NCBI GenBank assembly: GCA_022578965.1
Contig: MU400770.1
Span: 1 to 49,285 of the forward strand
DNA from: Xylaria sp. FL1777
Taxonomy: Eukaryota; Ascomycota; Sordariomycetes; Xylariales; Xylariaceae
DNA length: 49,285 nt
Direction: 5' to 3'
Within the stretch, counting starts at the first letter, position 1. Each line of letters opens with the position of its first letter. The translations under genes and the position numbers were made by a program. Positions 1-10,757 of this stretch are shown here, piece after piece. Under the pieces are notes generated by a model that saw nothing but the letters and a program-made list of their open reading frames with translations, was not told the DNA's origin and did no database searches.

Positions 1-672
1 ATATATATATTAATTTTTGCTAGTTTATTTATTTTATATAATTTGTTTTAAATTTAAGTTTTAAGTTTACTATAAAATAAATAAAATAATATAAGTTTAA
101 GTAATTTTAAAATTATTATTAATTATTTAAATTTTATAGCATAATTTATTGTTATTTTTGTTTATTTTAAGCAATAAAGTGCTTTTTTTGCATGTTTTAC
201 TTTTTACGTATTTTTAAATAATATTTTTATTTAATTTTTAAACTTAATATAGTTTTTAAAAATTTTTTTTGTTTTTAGCTTAAAGTTAGTTAATTTATTA
301 GCTTTTAAAAATTTTTTTAAAATAAGTTAAAATTATTTTAATTCTTTTTTTAATAAAAATTATAAAATAATTATTATTTTTTGATTTTTTTTTATAATAG
401 TAATAAAATATTATTTTAAATAAAGTTTAGCATAAATTAAAAAAGCTTTTATATTTATAAATTTATTATAAAGTTTTAAAGCAATAAGTTTAAAACTTTT
501 AATATTTAGCATTTTTAATATTATAAATAATTTTAATAATAAAAGCAGCAATAGTAATAAAAAGTTAAATTTTTTATTTTAAATTATTATTTTAAATATA
601 ATAATAATAAAAATAAGCGTTAAATTTGCTAATAATAATATTAGTATTAATTATAACATAATTACTTATTTA

Positions 673-755
673 AGTAATTGTTATATAAGCATAAAGAATT
701 GCTATATAAGCATAACTTTATATAAGCATAACTTTTTCTGGTAATTTTATTAGCT
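673..755 (+). repeat. Left TIR of the MITE
   Basis: About 83 bp, inverted relative to 1280-1362. It contains three spaced copies of TATAAGCATAA, so it has sub-terminal repeat structure like that of the larger relative. Confidence 0.82.
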
Positions 756-820
756 AAAATTAAGGCTTGCTAAGCATAACTTTTAGCATTAACTTGTTTA
801 GCTCACTAATTTATGCATAA

Positions 821-1250
821 AAGCTATAATAGCTGCAATAGCTGCAATAGCTGCAATAGCTATATATATAAGGGCTACAAAAGCTATAATAAGTTAGCTA
901 TAAAAGCTATAATAAATTAGCTATAAAAGCTATAATAAATTAGCTATAAAGATTATAATAAGTTAGATATAAAAGCTATAATAAGTTAGCTAAGTTAGCT
1001 AAGTTAGCTATAAAAGCTATAATAGGTTAGCTATAATAGCTACAATAAGTTAGCTATAATAGCTGCAATAAGTTAGCTATAATAAGTTAGTTATAATAGC
1101 TATAATAAGTTAGCTATAATAAGTTAGCTATAATAGCTATAATAGGTTAGCTATAATAGCTGCAATAGATTAGCTATAATAGCTGTAATAGGTTAGCTAT
1201 AATAGCTATAATAGCAAAAGCTGCAATAGGTTAGCTATAAAAGCCACAAT
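821..1250. repeat. AGCTATAAT-type minisatellite inside the MITE
   Basis: About 430 bp of tandem, degenerate copies built from AGCTATAATAGCTGCAATA and AGCTATAATAAGTTAGCTAT, with a short sub-period of 8-9 bases. The units vary in length and order, so this is a higher-order array and not a simple microsatellite. AGCT makes many units partly self-complementary. It fills most of the MITE interior. No coding frame is evident. Confidence 0.85.
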
Positions 1251-1279
1251 AGTACTATATGCACTAATAATTATTTTCT

Positions 1280-1362
1280 GGGCTAATAAAAAAGCTAGAA
1301 AAGTTATGCCTATATAAAGTTATGCTTATATAGCAATTTTTCATGCTTATGTAATAATTGCC
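1280..1362 (-). repeat. Right TIR of the MITE
   Basis: Reverse complement of the left TIR with scattered, mostly C/T and G/A, differences. It ends next to the 8-bp duplication at 1363-1370. Confidence 0.82.
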
Positions 1363-1874
1363 TTTATTTAAAACCTTGATTTATTATTATAATAATAGTT
1401 ATTATTGCTGCTTTAATTATTATAACTAATATTTATGCTAGTTTAAAAGTTATAATGTTTAATATTTAAACTGCTTTTTAAATTAAAGCAACTAGTTTAT
1501 TTTATAGCGCTAGCATTAATATTAATTTTTTTTAATTATTATTATTTAATTTTTTTTTTATTACTGCCTTTTTTTTAATAAAAATAGCTAATAAAAGTAC
1601 TAAAGTTTATTATTTTAATATATTACTAGTTTTAAAAATCTTTAAAATTTTTAAACTTAATTTTTAATTTTTTGTTTTTAATAATATAACTTAGATTTAG
1701 TTTATTAGTTATTAAATAAAGTTTACTTATATAATACTGTTTAGCATTTTTATTTTTTAAATATTTTTTTAATATATTTTTAAAAGTTTGTTTTATAAAT
1801 TGTTTATTATTTAACTTTTTATATTAATATTTGTTTTTATATACTAAGTTTTATTAATTAAAAAGCTATTAAAG

Positions 1875-2391
1875 TATAATAAACTTATTATATATTAATA
1901 TAATAAGTTTGCTTTTAAGGTTTTAATTTATAAGTAATAATAAAATCTTTAGTAATAATTTATTAAAAAAGTTTTTAAAGTACTTTTATTACTATGTATT
2001 AATAAAAGTTTTAAAAAATTAAAAGTAATAAATATATTAATGCTTAATAGTTATAAAAAATTAATAGTTAAAAAGCTAAAAACTAAATAAATAACTAAAT
2101 ATAAAAAGTGCATAATTATATAAACAAAGAAAACAATAGTAGTAATTTATAAACGTTTCTTTTTTTAATAAATTTAATGTTATATTGTTTTAAGTTTAAA
2201 GCTTAATAAACTTAACGCTTAAGTTTATTAAGTTTAAGGCTTAATAAACTTAATGCTTAAATTTATTAAGTTTATGCATTAAACCGTTATAGTAGTTTAA
2301 ATATATATTCTTTTAACAAATGGGATTTTTTTTATGTATGCTTTTTTTACACTTAGCCTTTTAACTAGCTTAGTTAGCCCATTTTATAACA
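1875..2391 (-). repeat. 5' LTR of chromovirus copy 1
   Basis: This 517-bp segment is the reverse complement of the LTRs at 34264-34781 and 41474-41990. On the minus strand it starts TGTTATAAAATGGG, which keeps the canonical TG start that both LTRs of copy 2 have lost, and ends in TA (a decayed CA). Inside are several near-palindromic runs of the type CTTAATAAACTTAA. The five bases beyond its outer end (2392-2396, ATAAT) should be one half of a target duplication whose partner lies outside the window. Confidence 0.9.
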
Positions 2392-2396
2392 ATAAT

Positions 2397-5300
2397 AACA
2401 TATTAAAAAGCTTAATGTTTAGCTATATATAGTTTATATTATTAAACTACTAATTAATTATAACTAATAAACTTAAAAATAAAAATAATTTAATAGTTAA
2501 TTTTAAATTAAAATAATTTAAGCTAATTAAGCTTACTAAATAAACTAAAATTAAACTAAAGTTTAAAAATAAGCTATAAGCTATTTAATTAAGCATATAT
2601 AAATTTATAAATATAAAATGCTTTAAAAAGTATACTTTATAGTTTTTATAGCAGCTAAATAATAAAAATATTAAAAAACAAAAAAATATATAATAAAAAG
2701 TATGCTATAATTTATATTATTATAACTTTAATTAATTATTAAAGTTATTACTAAAAATATACTAATAATTTATGTTTTAAAAAAGAACTATTTTTTAGTT
2801 TTTATAGTAAAAGTTCTAAAAATTTTGCATAAAATATTCTATAAACTTATATTAATATTTAAATTTTATTATTAATAGTATAACAAAATATTTTATACTA
2901 AAAAAAGTTTAATAATATATTACTACTATATTTAATAAGATAATTAATATAAATATTATGTTTTTTTTAGTTTATAATGCTATAAAAATATTTAAATAAA
3001 ATAAATAAAAAAAATATAGCTATGTTTTATATACTAAGCTTTTTATAATATATTAGCATACTTTTAATAAGCATATTAAACATTTTGCAAATAAAGCATA
3101 AATTAAAAATACTATTAAAAATACACTTTGTTTAACTTTAAAATTAACATTAAAAATGCAAATAAAGCAGCAGTTAAATATTTATTAAACGCTTAATATA
3201 TAATTAAGCTAATTAGCTTTATGCTTAATAACAACTAAAACTTTTATTTTATTATTTTTAGCAAAATTAACTATAATTATATTATTTTTAAGTACTTTTT
3301 TTATATATATAAATATATTGTTAGCTATAAATTTACTAGTATAATTTAAACTATTAAAGTATCATAAAAAATTATTAATAAATAATAGTTTTAAAAAGTT
3401 AAAAAAAAAGCAAAAAAAGTAAAACATATATAATACTTTGTACTAATTTATATTTAGCTATAATTTTTTAGTTTTTTTTTTTTCTTTTTTGCTTTTTTAT
3501 AATTAAAAATATATAATTACTATTTTTTATTATTTTTAATAAATAGCTTATTTTTATTAGTTAAACTTAATATGTTTTGCTATATTAAAACTTTAGTTAA
3601 TTAAATAACTTTAGTATTAAACTTATTAATTTTAATATTAGCAAATTATTGCTTTTTTTTTATTAATAGATTTAATACATTAAAAAGATTATATAACGTA
3701 GTATAACTATTAATGCGTTTTTTAGTATTGCTATTAATATATGTTTTGCAAGCATATTTAATAATATTTTAGTTAATAAAAAAAAAAGTATACTGCTTAT
3801 TTTAATATGTTTAAAAGAACTATTTTATATTATTACAAATTAAAGCAATATAAAAGCTTATAATAATTAATTAATTAAATATAATAAAAACATTTTGCGT
3901 AAAGTTTTTATTATTTTTTATATTAATTGCAAAAGTATTATTAATATGCTTTAAAGCTAAATTAATAGCTTTTTATTTGCTTTTAGCTATAATATATTAA
4001 ATAAAGCCTAATTGCAGTATTTTTGTTGCAAATTCTGGTTTTATAACATTAAAATAAAATAACCAAGCAAAATATAACATTTTTAGTTTATAATTACTAA
4101 ACTTTTTTCTATAAAAAAAAATAAAAAAATAAAAAATAATTTAATATAACACTTTATAATTATTAAGCTAAACTGCTATAATTATTATAAGTAAATATTT
4201 TATAATATTTATATATTAATAATAGCTTTAAAACTTAATGTTAATTAATTTGCTTTTGTTTTAAGTATATTTTTTTGTTTAATTTGCATATTTTAACTAT
4301 TAAAACTATAAAGCTATAATTTTTTGCTTAAGTAATATAAAATTTATGTTTTTTAATGCTATTTAAATATAATTTAATTAAACTTTATTAAAAAATAGTA
4401 TACTAAATTTAACTAAGTTATAAATTAAAAACGTTAAAATATAAAGATAAAACTTATTATGTAATAATAGCAAAGCTTAATAATATTAAACCTTATTTTT
4501 TTTAATATATTATTTATAGCTAAAGAATTATACGTTATGTTTTATAAAAAAATCCCAAAAAGTCCAAAAAATTAATTAAATAAAATTTAGCACAATATAA
4601 AAAAAAGCTAATATAAAAAGCATTTATTGTTTATAGTTATATATATTGCCTGCTTTTATTTAAGCAGCTATTATAGCTTAAATAAAAAATGTAGTTTTTT
4701 AATTTTTATATATTATTACAAGTTGTTTATTATAGTTTTAATAATTTAAAACAATGCAAAATAAAATATTATAAACTTAATATATTTTAGATATTTTTTT
4801 TTCGTTTTTATAAATAGCAAAAGTTTGCAAAATATAACTAACGTTATTTTATAGTTATATAATGTTTAAAAATAAAGCAAACTTTTCTAAATGTAATAAT
4901 TTAAATAAAGAATAAACAGCATAAATTAATAAATAATTAGTTGTTTTACTTATATAAGCTAAAATTAGCATTAAATAAAAAAAAAGCTATTTTTTTTAAA
5001 AAAAAGTAATAATATGCTATTATAATTACATAAATAAGCTAAGCATGTTTAAATTAGTAATTATAAAACAATTAATTAAATTTTGCATAATATTTTTATA
5101 ACTTATGCTAAAATTTTAAATATTATTTTTAAAATTAAAATTATTATATATAAATATAACACTTAAGTTATAAATAATATGCTTTAAGTTAAGCTATATA
5201 TTTATTAATTTAAGTATTAAAACATTAATTAATTAATTATTATATATATAACTTTGTTTAGCTATTTTATTTAGCTGTTTTAAAACAAACTTATAGTTAA

Positions 5301-6120
5301 TATATACTTTAAATTAAGCAAAAGTATTAATTATTTAAGTTTATATTTTACTACTATAAAAATAAATGCTAATAAATTATTATAAAAAATTGCTTATTAA
5401 AAGTATATATATATTTAATAATAAAGCTATAATTATATATGCTTTAATAATATAAAAAAATAGCATATTAGCTTTAGTTGCATTATAAAATTTACGCCTA
5501 GTTTATTAATTTGTAAAAATACCTAAAAAAAAAGCAGTAAAACGTAAAAATACATTTTAGATTTAAAACTAAAAAAAATAAAGTAACCTTTTAATTCATT
5601 ATATATTATAAACATTTTTAACTTAATAAAACCTTTTATTAAAAGCTTTAAATGCTTTAAAATTAAATTTAATAAAAGCTAGTTATTTAAATAAAATAAA
5701 AAGCTTGTTTTAAAATGTAAAAATGTTAGCAATATTATAACTTGCATTGTTTTCTTTAAATTTTATTTAAATACTAGCTTTTTAAAAACGTTATTAAACT
5801 TTAAGGTTTTTTAATACGTTAACTATTTTATACATTTGTAGCTTTAACTAATTATTAGTTATAATTTGCAATAAAAGCTATCTTTTTAAAAACTAACAAA
5901 AATTATAGCTTTAATTATAATTATAATACTAGTACTTTTGTATATTTATTATAACTTATTGCTAGCATACAAAATTAAATTCTTTGTTTAAATTATTGCT
6001 TTTATAATTAAAATTATTTTTAAAGTTAAAAGCAATAAAAATAATATTAAAAAAATCAGTTAATTTAAATATAAAAAGTAGCATAAATGCTAGTATAATA
6101 AACTATATAAGCAAGCAAAA
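2397..6120. other. Heavily mutated AT-rich tract between the chromovirus LTR and the 6.1-kb island
   Basis: About 3.7 kb of very AT-rich DNA with frequent stops in most frames. Apart from the minus-strand frame at 3518-4080, I recognise no element boundaries, terminal repeats or protein motif. It may be one or more decayed transposons or genes. I did not find another copy of it in this window. Confidence 0.5.
3518..4080 (-). pseudogene. Decayed minus-strand reading frame of about 187 codons, family unknown
   Basis: Reading the minus strand from 4080 (a Met codon) downward gives a coherent protein-like frame with varied residues, including segments such as KPEFATKILQLGF and RINSYTTLYNLFNVLNLL. 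Interruptions are TAA and TAG codons, as expected if Gln and Trp codons had been mutated. No indel is needed over the whole stretch. Lys and Asn are over-represented, in line with Glu-to-Lys and Asp-to-Asn decay. I do not recognise a family. Both ends are uncertain, because the gene could extend upstream beyond 4080. It could be a host gene or part of a transposon. Confidence 0.4.
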
Positions 6121-6840
6121 TAATCGCAGGAAAAACAATAGTAAAAAAAACAATATTTCGGTCGGAAAATCTATAGTATGCAATGCAACAAAAACAAAGC
6201 ATTAGAAAAATACAAAAAAAATATAACTATATATAAAATACAATAATTAATTAATTAAATATAACTTTAAACAAATTTAAAGTTACTACGTAAATAAATT
6301 ATAGTTTGTTGTTTTTTAAATAAAAACGTAAGCAAAAAAATCAACATAGTTGCTTTAAACCAAAATTCCAAGTTTGGATTAAAGGAGATAAAAAAGGTTA
6401 TAATTAATAAAAAGGTAATATAGCTAAAGAGGTATAAACGCAAGAACCATTCTGGTTTAAAGCACTTGAGATAAATTCTTAAAACTAATATTATAGTAAA
6501 CTTGCTATGCTATTATCTAGGACAACTATCTGCTTAAACACTTAGCATACTAACATAAACGTTATATTTTTAAGTTAACATTAATTTCCCTGCTTTGCTA
6601 TTTTAACCCCACGCATGTTTATATTTTAAAGAACGCGTTTTGTATTATTAATCCCTTTTATATGTAATAACGCTTAACGTTTTCTTTACGTAGTTCTTTT
6701 GTTTATTTTTTTTTTACTAATCTTTACATTTTTTGTATGCTTGCATTTTTTGCACGCCTGCATTTTTTGCACGCTTATATTTCTTACACAATTAGTTTTT
6801 TTTTATTAATCTTTACATTTGCATATAATTATAATAGCTT
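6120..6840. other. Less mutated island upstream of the split pseudogene
   Basis: This stretch has clearly more G and C than its surroundings (for example TTTCGGTCGGAAAATC near 6157, and CCCCACGC near 6606). It shows no repeated copy in the window. No convincing frame was found. It lies directly before the plus-strand decayed gene at 6840 and may be its promoter and 5' leader, or single-copy DNA that escaped mutation. Confidence 0.45.
6727..6777 (+). repeat. Three tandem 17-bp units
   Basis: Three units start at 6727, 6744 and 6761, with the consensus CATTTTTTGCACGCYTG. The first carries GTATGC in place of GCACGC, consistent with transitions. The array sits about 65 bp before the readable start of the decayed gene, so it may lie in a promoter or leader. 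A related non-tandem pair, TTACTAATCTTTACATT / TTATTAATCTTTACATT, flanks it (near 6713 and 6803). Confidence 0.8.
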
Positions 6841-7181
6841 AAAACCAAAAGATTATTATTTGTATAAACCTAGCGTTATTTAATAACTAAGTTAATACAT
6901 TTATTAAAAAAGGCGTTCTTAAGCTAACTTTTAACTATAAAAGTAATTTACAATATACTGTTTTTAAACATTAAGCTTTTGTTTTAGCAGCTTATAAAGC
7001 TAAAGCTTATAACTAATATAAAAAAATCCTAAAAATAACTAAAGATTTTAAAAATTTTGCTTTTAATGCAAAAACAAAAAAACAAAATTATTAAACTAAT
7101 TATATTACTAAAATTAATAACGCTAAGTTTGTTTGTTTAGCTATTATATTATAACAGTACTAGCAATAAGTATTAAAACAA
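6840..7181 (+). pseudogene. 5' part of a decayed gene split by a hAT-like transposon
   Basis: One frame (codon starts divisible by 3) reads as protein-like from about 6843 to 7181, roughly 113 codons, with segments such as KITKDFKNFAFNAKT and NNAKFVCLAIIL. Stops are mostly TAA, as expected for mutated Gln codons. The frame runs into the 8-bp target duplication of the inserted element (7174-7181) and resumes in the same phase at 10758. The true start codon is not visible and may have been mutated. Family unknown. This part and 10758-12200 should be read as one gene. Confidence 0.55.
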
Positions 7182-7261
7182 AGCAATTAATACACTAATA
7201 TAAAGAATTGCTACACTAGTATAACTTTACATAAGCATAACTTTTCTCGGCTTTTTATTAG
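7182..7261 (+). repeat. Left TIR of the hAT-like element
   Basis: Pairs with 10671-10749 with a few differences. It contains internal repeats of the form GAATTGCTA and TATAACTTTA that also occur in the MITE TIRs. Confidence 0.85.
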
Positions 7262-10200
7262 CCCAAAAAAGAATTGTTAGTAAACTTAAGTACTGCTTTT
7301 TTATGCTATTTTATATAGCTATTATATTATTATATTACATTTGCTACACTATTAAAGAAACTTTAACGTTTAATGTTTTATTACGTATTATAATAGCTTT
7401 ATAATCTAAATATAGCTACGCTTGCGCTTTTATTTTTAATAATCTTTATTATTGTTAAAAACGCTAGTAAACTAATTGCGTTTTAAAGTTGTTAAGCTGC
7501 TTTAGCTAAAATATAATTTTTAACTTTTTTGTTTAGTTATACTGCTTGTATTTTTTTAGCAATAATAACCTTTTTTTAAGCTTATTTACTTTTATTAATA
7601 GTAGCTATTTTAGTATGTTTGCTTTTTATAGCATTAATAATGCTAATGCTTTTAAAAATATTTTTATTGCTTATTTTTAAACCTTTTTAACTATTTTTTG
7701 CTTTTATAAAACATAAAGCTTTTATAAGCTACTATAAAAAATACGAAATAATAACGCAATTTATTTAAATCAAACTAATGCTAATAGTATTAGCTTTTTT
7801 TAGCTTATATAAACGTTAATTTTTAAGCTAAAAGCTAACTTTAATTCTTTTTTTAAAGCTGCTTAACTGTTTTGATTTTTTTTAAGCCTAAGCTTTTTAA
7901 TTGTTAGCTAAGCTAAATTTAAAACTGCTTTTAATGTTATTTGTAGCATAATTAATTAAAATTATTAGCTTATTACTTAATTGCTTTAGTTATATAAATA
8001 AGTATAAAAATAGCATAAGCAATTTAGCTTTTTATTGCTTTATTTAAATAAATATAAATTATTACTTTTATATTTACCTTTTAATAATATATAGTTAATA
8101 TTAAGTTTGTTTTAATTAACGTTATTTTGCTTATTTAAAAGGTTATTTTGTAAGCATGCTTTTTTTTTAAATTAGCTAGTGCTTTTGTTTTAACATTTGT
8201 TTTTAATTTAAGTATTTTGCTTTTTTTAAAATATTTTACTGCTAAGCTTACTAAAATTGTTTTTTTTGCTAGAATTTATTTTAAATTTATTTATACTAAG
8301 TAAACTATTCTTTAGTAATGATTTGTTGTTTTAATATATTAATTACTTTGCTAAATTTAATAGCTTTAGTTTAGTTAAAAAAAAATAGCTATTTGTATAA
8401 AAAACAAAAAATATGCTTTTTTATTTAATATAATAAATATAGCAAGCTTAAAAAACCTTAAAGTAATAAGATTTGCGAACAAAAATTACAAAAAACAAGT
8501 TATAAATAATTTATAATTACAAAAACTTAAAAAAAAAGCATATAGTTATTATGTTTCTTTAGTAATATAAAGTACTATAAATATAACTATAGCTTAAGTT
8601 TTAATTTAGTTGCATATTTTTTGTATTAAAAGCTTATTAAGCTAATAAAAAAAACAGTTATAGTAGCAAGTTATTATATAAAGATTTAAGCGTAAAATGT
8701 TCGAAGTATAGTTAAAAAGCAATATAATAAATCTATTTTTACTTAAAAAAACATATATAATACTTAAAGCTATATTAATTAAACAAAGCTAAATAGCTAT
8801 AATTTAACTATAGCTTTTATTAAGCTTTTTAATAAATAAAAAATTTTATATATTATAAAATAAAATAATAAAAAACCTAATTGCTTAATTAGCTTTATAT
8901 AAATATTTTTGTATTATATAAAAATATAAAAGCAATTTTTTAAAGTTAGTAGTTTTAATAATATATATAATATAAACTCCTTTAAGCTTTTTTTATTTTA
9001 AATAATTAGTTAAACATGCTTAAGCATAGTTTTTAATGCAGCATTTAGCTTAATTAATAATAAAAAGCAAAAAGGTTTTTAGTTTGTTGCTAAAAATATT
9101 CATTAAATTTTAACTAAAACATTTATATAAAAGCTTAAAGTTATTATTACTAATTATAACAAGTTAATAAAAGTAGCATTAAATAACTAGTTTTTTTTAG
9201 TATAGCAATAACTTTATATTTATTATATTAATTTAAATGTTTTGCTAAAAGTTAAGTAAAAATAAGTAAGCAGCTATAATAAAAACAGCAGTTTTTTTAA
9301 AAATAATAGCAAAAATATAAATTTTTTTACTTAAAGCTAAGTTAAGCTAACTTTTATTAATAAATAGCTGCTTAATACTAAGTGCTTTAATAATAATAAA
9401 GTTTTTTATAGCTATTAAAATATTTTATTAATATAAAAAAAAGTGCTATTTGCTAAAACTAAAGCAAAATATAAACAAGCATAAGTTAAACTTTGTTAAA
9501 AGTTTAATAACTAGCGCTTAATATTATAATATTTTTATAAAACATAAATGCCTTTAAGATTTTAATAAGCATGTTATTATATTTACTAATATTATAACTT
9601 TAATATTTAAGTTATTTTTAAAACAAAAGCAAATAATAATAATATAAAAAATTACTTTTTAAATAGTATAAGCAATTTAGATTATTTTATAAAAGCAATA
9701 TAAAAAATAATAGCTAATTAAAAGCATAACTTTATTTAAGCTTATGCTTAAAATAAAGTTTTATTATAGCATATTTATTTATTAGCTATAAAAAATTATT
9801 TAAGCAAGCTTTAAACAGTTATATTATTAAAAAGCTTAGCACTACTTAAAAAACAATATAATATTACTTAAATATTTATACTAAGCAAGCAAAACTTATT
9901 TTTAATTAATATTAAATATTGTATAAATAACTATATAGTTTTTATTAAGCTTAAAATTCTTTATTACTATAAGGTTTACTTAAAACTAAGCTTTTTTATT
10001 TTGTTTACTAAACTAAATGTTTATTTATGTTAATAATTATATAAGTTTTTAGCTAAAGATTTATATTAACGTATTTATAACTTAAAGGTTGCTAATTTAT
10101 TTTATAGTTAGCTAAAAAACGTAGCGTAAAACATATTACTATATTTTATAATTAAAGCTAATGTATTTATAGTAAGCTAACTTATAAAGCAAAAGCAAAG

Positions 10201-10670
10201 TTAGCTATAAAAAAGTTAAAATAAATTATTTTTAGTTAAAGTAAAACAAACTTTTATATAAAATAGCAATATTAAAACAAATAAAAGCGCTTTGTTTTTT
10301 TAATATTAAATATGTAGTTAAACTGCTATATTAAGTACTAAAAGGTTAATAAGTAATAAGTTTAAAAAACAACAGTTATAGCTTAATATTTAAAAGCAAA
10401 AAAGTTAATAAAAATTAAAGTAACTATAAATAATGCAGCAATATATTTGCTTTATATTTAATTCTTTAATATATGCTTAAATTAATTATATTGTTAAAAG
10501 GTTTTACTATTTAATAGTATTTTATTTTAAATGCTATATAATGCACTAAAAAAGTGAAAAAAAGTAATTTTTACATAAAATAGAAATATGTTAACTTAAT
10601 TAGCTAAAGAAGTAAATATAATAAAGTAAATAAAGCTAAAAGTTACTTTTAGCAAGCTTTAATTTTAGCT

Positions 10671-10749
10671 AATAAAATCGCCGGAAAAAGTTATGCTTAT
10701 ATAAAGTTATGCTAGTATAGCAATTCTTTATACTGGTGTATTAATTGCT
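10671..10749 (-). repeat. Right TIR of the hAT-like element
   Basis: Reverse complement of 7182-7261, ending at the 8-bp duplication 10750-10757. Confidence 0.85.
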
Positions 10750-10757
10750 TAAAACAA

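Larger units (their letters stand above)
673..1362. mobile_element. 690-bp hAT-type MITE nested in chromovirus copy 1
   Basis: Terminal inverted repeats of about 83 bp (673-755 and 1280-1362) begin RGYAATTRTTAYATAAGC. They are flanked by the 8-bp duplication CTTATTTA (665-672) / TTTATTTA (1363-1370), whose copies differ by one C/T. The uninterrupted site is present once in chromovirus copy 2 as TAAATAAG at 35289-35296 on the other strand, which fixes the boundaries. The TIRs closely match those of the 3.57-kb element at 7182-10749, so this is probably a non-autonomous relative. There is no coding potential; the interior is mostly a minisatellite. An 8-bp duplication is typical of the hAT superfamily. 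Confidence 0.85.
1..2391 (-). mobile_element. Ty3/gypsy chromovirus copy 1, 5' part, minus strand (runs off left edge)
   Basis: Reverse complement of the same retrotransposon family that is complete at 34264-41990. The homology runs from its 5' LTR (1875-2391) through the leader and gag region to the window edge. For example, 1-90 matches the reverse complement of about 35870-35960, and 1386-1445 matches that of about 35200-35260. The match is broken only by the nested element at 673-1362. The pol part would lie left of the window. No open frame survives, and differences from the other copy are largely C/T and G/A transitions. The identification rests on alignment to the copy whose reverse transcriptase and chromodomain can be read, so confidence is high although this part alone shows no catalytic motif. 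Confidence 0.88.
7182..10749. mobile_element. 3,568-bp hAT-like DNA transposon with perfect 8-bp target duplication
   Basis: Terminal inverted repeats of about 79 bp (7182-7261 and 10671-10749) begin AGCAATTAATACAC. Both ends are flanked by a perfect 8-bp duplication TAAAACAA (7174-7181 and 10750-10757), which points to the hAT superfamily. The TIRs are closely related to those of the MITE at 673-1362. The size would fit an autonomous hAT copy. The interior is badly decayed: a minus-strand frame near 7340-7620 gives protein-like segments (for example KAQAWLYLDYKAII if TAG is read as Trp), but I could not recognise the hAT dimerisation motif or catalytic residues. The superfamily therefore rests on the duplication length and TIRs. 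Confidence 0.8.

Noticed and set aside
821..1250. CRISPR array
   Set aside because: Repeats are contiguous, degenerate and variable in length, with no unique spacers, and lie inside a MITE of a eukaryotic genome.
7182..10749. Assigning a specific transposase domain to the hAT-like element
   Set aside because: Protein-like text exists on the minus strand near 7340-7620, but no hAT dimerisation or catalytic motif could be read.
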